A stretch of 64,000 bases of DNA from Oidiodendron maius Zn (Eukaryota > Ascomycota > Leotiomycetes > Myxotrichaceae): the NCBI GenBank assembly GCA_000827325.1, contig KN832879.1:434001-498000 (forward strand), in the 5' to 3' direction. The notes under the pieces were generated by a model. That model worked only from the letters and a program-made list of their open reading frames with translations. It ran no database searches and was not told where the DNA came from. Below, in pieces: positions 58,607 through 64,000 of this stretch (within the stretch, counting starts at the first letter, position 1; each line of letters begins with the position of its first letter). Position numbers and translations under genes: made by a program.

Positions 58607-61308
58607 ATGACGCCCACACCGCCCTCCACCACGTCCTCGAGCGTCGGAGGCCACTCTCCAGATACGTCACAGTACCGTGTGGTGCGGAAGAGGAATCGAG
58701 TACCACTCTCCTGCGCCCCTTGTCGACATAGGAAGTAAGTCAGCCTTTTATCTCATCGTCTAAAAGAAATAAAAGTATCCTGAAAACTGACGGCGCACAG
58801 ATTAAAATGCAACCGCTCACACCCTTGCGAGAACTGCGTGCGCCGCGGCGACGCCTCGTCCTGCTCATTCGCGGCGCCTGGAACACGCAAAAAGAATGCG
58901 GCGCAGGGTAACGCCAGCCCGGACGATATGCAGAATCGAATCGACCGTCTAGAAGGCCTTGTCCTCTCGCTCATGACCAATGGATCGCAGTCGGCCGGGC
59001 CTGCAGCAGCGGCAGCAGCGATCTCGCGCTCGCAGAGCGATAGCGTGGGGTCCATGCCGCAAGAGTTGGGTGATGACGATGATATGATTAAGGAGGAGGA
59101 GGAGGGCGAAGAAGATAGTGATGTGGATGGTGTGGCAAATTCGTTGGGTGTGTTGAAGGTCGATCCGGATAAGGGGAAGTCCATGTATATCGGGGACTCC
59201 CATTGGCATCTAGTATTACAAGATGTAAGTTTTTGTCCTTGTCTAGAAGCTCATTTCAAGTTCCGTTCAGATGCGCTGGATTAGTGATATATGTGGCTGA
59301 CTCGAATAAGATTGCGGAAGTGAAAAATTATTTTGTGGTGCATAAAAAGGAGTTGGAGAAGAACTACGAGAAAATCAAGCAGTCCAAACCGCACACCGCG
59401 ATCGACGGACCTGCGTTCCTTTTCAACACCAGTTCTCCGTTATCAGATGAAGAGTTGCGAGCAGCACTACCGCCTAAACATGCTGTTGACAAGCTTGTCA
59501 CGCGATATTTTAACTCCCACGACCCTGCTGTACATATCCTGCACTCACCTACTTTTCACCAGGAACTTCATGATCATTGGATAGATCCGTCGAAGACTTC
59601 GATAGTGTGGCTTGGGCTGTTGAATGCCATCCTCAGTCTTGCAATGCAGTCGTATCACAAGATTGGGGACGAGCCTCTCGAGTGGAAAGGCCAAACCCTG
59701 GATCTCGCAGCCGAATATCGATTACGAACTGTTCAGTGCCTGGTCAATAGTGACTACACGAAGTCAGCTCTGTACACGTTAGAGACGCTAATTTTATACG
59801 TGCACGGGGAGTATGCGAGCCGGTGGGATGCAGAAGTCGGTATATGGGTCATCATAGGTATGGTGGTACGTCTGTCGATACGGATGGGCTTACACCGTGA
59901 CCCGAGTAATTACCCAAATTTAACACCCTACCAAGGTGAGATGCGGCGTCGGGTGTGGATGTTCATACGGCAGATGGATACCCTATTCTCCTTCCAGCTT
60001 GCTCTTCCCGGAATGATTAGGAATAGCGATACAGACACGGCTCTCCCTAGGAATATCTTCGAGGACGAATTTGGTCCCGATTCGAAGGTGCTACCACCGG
60101 CACGGCCGTCTAGTGAGCCCACGCCAGTCTCGTACATGATCACAAAGGGTCAAATTGCTGCGGAGTTTGGAGCTATCCTAGAGGAGATCAACACCGTGAA
60201 TGGCAAATCCCCGACTTATGACGATATTCTGAGTCGGGATAACCGACTGCGAGATGTGAAAAACAACATGGCTCCACATCTGCGCATGCGCCCTATTGAG
60301 GAGTGCACGCACGATCCGGCATCGCTACTCATGCAGAGATTTGGTCTGGAGTTGATGTGGCAGAAGACGGTCTGTGTGCTGCACCGCAAATACCTCGCGC
60401 GTGCTCATCAGAACCCGAGATATGCTCACTCACGCCGTGCGTGTGTTGATGCGTCGATGGAGATCCTCCGCTGTCAGGCGCAGCTGCACCGGGAGTCACA
60501 GCCTGGCGGCCGCATGCGGACGATGAAGTGGTACATCTCCTCGGTCACGAATCACGATTACCTGCTGGGCGCGATGATTCTGTGTCTCGACCTATACTAT
60601 GATTCCATGGCCGAGTCGATGGAAGAGCGGCCTCAGAACTACGACCCGTACTTCTGGTCGCCTGACCAGCGCGCAGAGATGATGCATGCGCTGGAGAACT
60701 CCCAGAGTATCTGGAAGGAGGCTGTGGAGACTTCCGTAGAGGCGTACAAGGCGTCTAATATCATCGGCATTATCCTTGATAAGCTGAATACCACCTCCCC
60801 CGCAGTTCCAGCCGAGCCCACCACAGCGGATGTCTTCGCGCAGTTTGACGAAGAGAAGCCCGAGCATTCAGCTGCCATGACGCTGGGCATGCTCAGCGGC
60901 GGCCTGTCCTCGAACTCTGCCGCCACGTTTAATACCATGATGGGTCAGTCCCCCCGAGGTACGAATTACGGTAACTTCGACGTCGGCATGACCAATGACC
61001 CTGTTACCTCTGGCCTCACATCCAGCATCCCACTCGACCCAACGAACCCCTTCGGACCTCTAAACAGCATGGCCTCTCCGTTCTCGGTCTTCAATCCGCC
61101 GAATGGGCAGGGCATGGTGGATATAGGCAACAATATCGATTGGGAGGCATGGGATTCGTACGTGCAGAACTCCGGCGCGGGTCTGGATGCTGGATTCCAG
61201 TTCTACCCAGCGGAGCAGACACAGGCGGACAGAGATGGACAGCAGCAAGGAGATAAGTATAATTTTGGGGATAGCGTGTTTATGGGCGCGAATACACCTG
61301 GCAGATGA
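58607..61308 (+). CDS. Zn2Cys6 transcription factor with fungal_trans domain
   Basis: Nuclear regulator. Exons 58607-58734, 58801-59224 and 59311-61308 join in phase to 849 aa. The zinc cluster is split by the first intron and reads Cys36, Cys39, Cys46, Cys52, Cys55, Cys64 (SCAPCRHRK then LKCNRSHPCENCVRRG), with the usual C-x2-C-x6-C-x5-C-x2-C-x8-C spacing. A short coiled coil follows at about 81-98 (MQNRIDRLEGLVLSLM), then a very acidic Asp/Glu stretch. The middle homology region runs over about 250-560 with LVTRYFNSHDPAVHILHSPT, VGIWVIIGMVVRLSIRMGLH and EMRRRVWMFIRQMD. The C-terminal 170 residues are Asn/Gly/Pro-rich and may activate. The third-exon acceptor is AATAAG. It is not AmyR by its zinc cluster. 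The next gene is an alpha-amylase 2.2 kb downstream; whether it controls it is unknown. Confidence 0.92.
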
Positions 61309-63544
61309 GTCTAGACATGAGGGGATGTGAGGTATATGCAACCTCTTCGGTGGACTTGTCCTATTATGTCCCGATTTGATTAAATAACTTTGCGGAAGGA
61401 CCGATTGTCTGACTGTTTTACGCGAGGGAATAGGCTCGGCCTAAGGAGTACGAGTACAGGCGATACTCGGGGAAAGGAGTTGAATGGAGCAGAAAAGACA
61501 GGATGGGGCCTAAGATCAGAAGATCAAAGAGAAGAACCAAGACCGGGGTTAGGGAAATGGGATACGAATCAATATGGATCTGGAGCGGAACTTGGAGCTC
61601 ACTCGCTGGATATCTTGTCTCAGGTAGTGAAGGAAGCTCAAGGAAAAGTAAGGTTCAGGACGGTAATGCTTGTACTGTAAATTAGTTCTAGTCTGGTCTA
61701 GCGAGGGATTGAGGTCAGGAGTAGGAGAATCGGAAATACAAAGCTCATCTCCACACACTCTCTTTTTAGCAGACTACGCACTATATGGACATGACTGATA
61801 CAACTAGTCAAACCTGGGCCATGCAATCGAGTTAAAAGGGTATACTGTATATGCACCACTATCTGGCCTGGGTTATTATCCTCAATTAGTTCTTTATCCA
61901 TATATAAGCTAACCCACTGGATTAATATTAGTACTCGTCGCACACTTTGTACAGTACTTCAGGCATTCTAGACCGATTTCTATAATAATATATCACTTGG
62001 GACGACTAGACTAGCGCGCTGTGGGATTTTACTTACTTATTTTAAGGTATAGCTAGCTATATTACCTATCACCTTTCTATATGAATCACCATGTATCTAG
62101 TATCCAAAGCCATTCTTAACATATACATTGCTAGTAGAAGATGTGTGGAGTACGAGTATTAACCCTAAACTAGTAACTCTCCGATCTCAGTGGCGTGCTC
62201 TGGTCGATATATATAGTTTACCCCCGTTTCCAGAATGGAAATAAAACATCGAGTGTTTTAAATACCGACATACCACCATAGTACAAAATGTGACGGTAAG
62301 TACACATTAGGAAAAGAGCGCTTAACTTGTCGTCACATTACTTAATAGAGTAATATATGATGTTGCTGCTGAGGAAGGGGGTTAGAGTTAGTAGAGTAAG
62401 GCAGGGCTAGGGACTCACGGAGGCTTCTCGGCGTCGGGTGGGAGTTGAGAGCGCCATGATTGCGGAGATATGCATGCGGGTGATGCGGTGGCTTCCCCCG
62501 CTGCGGGGAATCCTAGGGACGATATCGATATATCCGGACGCAGTTACACTGCTCCACAAGATGGAGGGAGACACCAGAGAGAGGGAAGGACCGAATGTTT
62601 GAGGTTTAGGTTGGGCGGGAATGAGTGGAGAGAATGAATTGGGAGTACCAGAGATAAGATGGGACATAGAGTCGACTTCTGCTCTACAGAATAGCCTGGT
62701 ACCTGGGACAGCAAGTACATGTCTGAGTGGAGAGTTATTCCTCTCCCCGTTAATGCGTACACAGCATATCACATGGCCGCATATTGGAACTCGCAAGAAG
62801 TTAAATCTTAATGGGGTGACAGCTCACGCCGGGAATAAAGACTCTAAGAAGTTTAGCTACCGGGACTCTTCTTTAGACCCCTCGGCGAAATCCCATTTCT
62901 GGAACAAGCCTTATGGATCTACCACTGTGGGCGTAATCTGGGCATCGAGTCAGCAAGTCGATCCCTGAACTGAGATGATGAGCCGTGCCGCCCGCGCCGA
63001 CATGGCTGACTGGCGTCCACTCAGTTCGCCCATTCCATCAATCAAAGCATCCATCCATTCATACTCTGTTTCAGGTACCGTCTTCGCCTCTCAGCAGTGG
63101 GAATTACGCTCATAAGCGATCAACCACACGGAGGGCAGGATGCTGCGCATGTCTCTCTGTCAGGCCCGGGATCGACAGTGGGACGGAAGAGTTACACCGA
63201 ATTGTATTGAGGGATTGGCCCTACTGGATAGTGTCCCGGTTATGAAGTTATGCGCCGAAGAGAGTCCATGGGATCGCGTGGTTCGACAGGGAGGCTAGGG
63301 TGGGTTACGGCTAGGATGGGATTGTAAGGTAAGATTCAAGACAGGTACGGCATGTGGAGGGTGGTTGCTCTGTTTGTGTGTGTATATGAGGGAGTGGACG
63401 ACACTTCTTTGGAAGCTTTTGGATTCTGGTTCTGGACCTCTTCCTCTCCTCCCCTACTCGCTCTCCTCCTCCTGTCTCTCGGGATTGATATACTGAGACG
63501 AGGTCGTTTGACACCGAAAGGATTCCCAGTACTGGCAAATCGAC
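61309..63544. other. 2.2-kb intergenic before the alpha-amylase
   Basis: A/T-rich middle part (about 61900-62350) with no gene seen; the last 500 bases should contain the amylase promoter. I looked for the AmyR pattern CGG-N8-(C/A)GG in that part on both strands and did not find a clear match. C/T-rich blocks lie at about 63440-63480. Confidence 0.45.
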
Positions 63545-64000
63545 ATGCAGCTCACCACTGCCCTGCATCTCCTGGGTGCTGCGGGCGCCGCCACCGCGCT
63601 GTCCCCTGCGGATTGGCGCGCACAGTCTATCTACCAGCTCCTCACGGACCGGTTCGCACGCACTGACGGGTCGACGACGGCGACGTGCAACACAGAGGAT
63701 GGGGTGTATTGCGGGGGTAGCTGGCAGGGTGTAATTGATAAATTGGATTACATCCATGATATGGGCTTTACTGCTGTAAGTGATTTAAATTAATTTGGAA
63801 GAGACTCGAGATTCTACTTCGTTTTGCACAGTGGAATGAGAAAATACTGATTGTCAACAGATTTGGATCTCGCCCGTTGTGGAGAATCTCTCTGGGGACA
63901 GTGCCGATGGCGAGTCATATCATGGATACTGGGCGCAGAACATCTACGAAGTCAACTCGAACTTCGGTACTGCTGCTGATTTGAAGGCATTATCGGATGC
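63545..64000 (+). CDS. secreted alpha-amylase, GH13 (5' part, cut by window end)
   Basis: Endo-acting starch hydrolase. Exon 1 63545-63775 and exon 2 from 63861 run in phase to the window edge, about 123 residues in all. The start is [20 protein letters not shown], a signal peptide, followed by the mature start [20 protein letters not shown], very close to TAKA-amylase. Also seen are [20 protein letters not shown] and, across the splice, [17 protein letters not shown] and [15 protein letters not shown]. The catalytic Asp and Glu residues lie beyond the window, so completeness cannot be judged. The first intron after GFTA is at a position seen in other fungal amylase genes, as I recall. Confidence 0.93.

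Noticed and set aside
63000-63544. Search for AmyR-type sites in the amylase promoter
   Set aside because: Several CGG triplets but none with the required second half-site at the right spacing on either strand.

Overview
This is a filamentous ascomycete chromosome segment (Pezizomycotina, most likely Eurotiomycetes/Eurotiales; the species cannot be fixed from the sequence). The evidence is short phase-consistent spliceosomal introns with GTRNGT donors and YAG acceptors, a VeA velvet regulator, a Zn2Cys6 fungal_trans factor, a Chs7 chaperone, a PMT2 mannosyltransferase and a TAKA-type alpha-amylase. Genes are monocistronic and scattered on both strands. I saw no intact transposon, tRNA, rRNA or secondary-metabolite backbone gene.

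Layout. 0.4-1.7 kb: Chs7-like chitin synthase export chaperone (-). 3.2-4.5 kb: decayed F-box/LRR-like gene (+). 5.0-7.4 kb: MFS sugar transporter with long cytosolic tails (+). 8.1-10.6 kb: PMT2-type protein O-mannosyltransferase (+). 11.1-13.6 kb: 4-hydroxyphenylpyruvate dioxygenase (-), divergent from a TTC36-like TPR protein (+). 13.6-16.3 kb: no gene seen. 16.3-18.5 kb: bifunctional PFK-2/FBPase-2 (+). 19.7-20.7 kb: RNase H1 (+). 21.5-23.4 kb: Na+/H+ antiporter (+). 24.9-29.2 kb: Mga2/Spt23-like membrane-tethered transcription factor (+), convergent with a coiled-coil protein of unknown function (29.9-31.7 kb, -). 33.5-35.2 kb: veA (-), followed by almost 5 kb without a recognisable gene.

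40.0-45.1 kb: large F-box/zinc-finger protein (-), divergent from actin-binding protein Abp1 (45.8-48.4 kb, +). 49.0-49.7 kb: small CYSTM-like protein (-). 50.6-51.6 kb: Grx3/4-type monothiol glutaredoxin (+). 51.9-52.4 kb: unrecognised, perhaps decayed coding sequence (-). 52.7-54.3 kb: secreted acid phosphatase (-), divergent from an N-terminally membrane-anchored multicopper oxidase (55.3-57.4 kb, +). 58.6-61.3 kb: Zn2Cys6 regulator (+). 63.5 kb to the edge: start of a secreted GH13 alpha-amylase (+).

Most genes are core functions: cell wall and secretory glycosylation, glycolytic control, membrane-lipid regulation, cytoskeleton, iron and redox control, and development. The gene pair with the clearest shared biology is HPPD and the TTC36 homologue. 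The mammalian counterparts are functionally coupled in tyrosine catabolism, and here the two genes share one 460-bp intergenic region. For every spliced gene I checked that exon phases are consistent, except the first exon of the sugar transporter, which I could not place.
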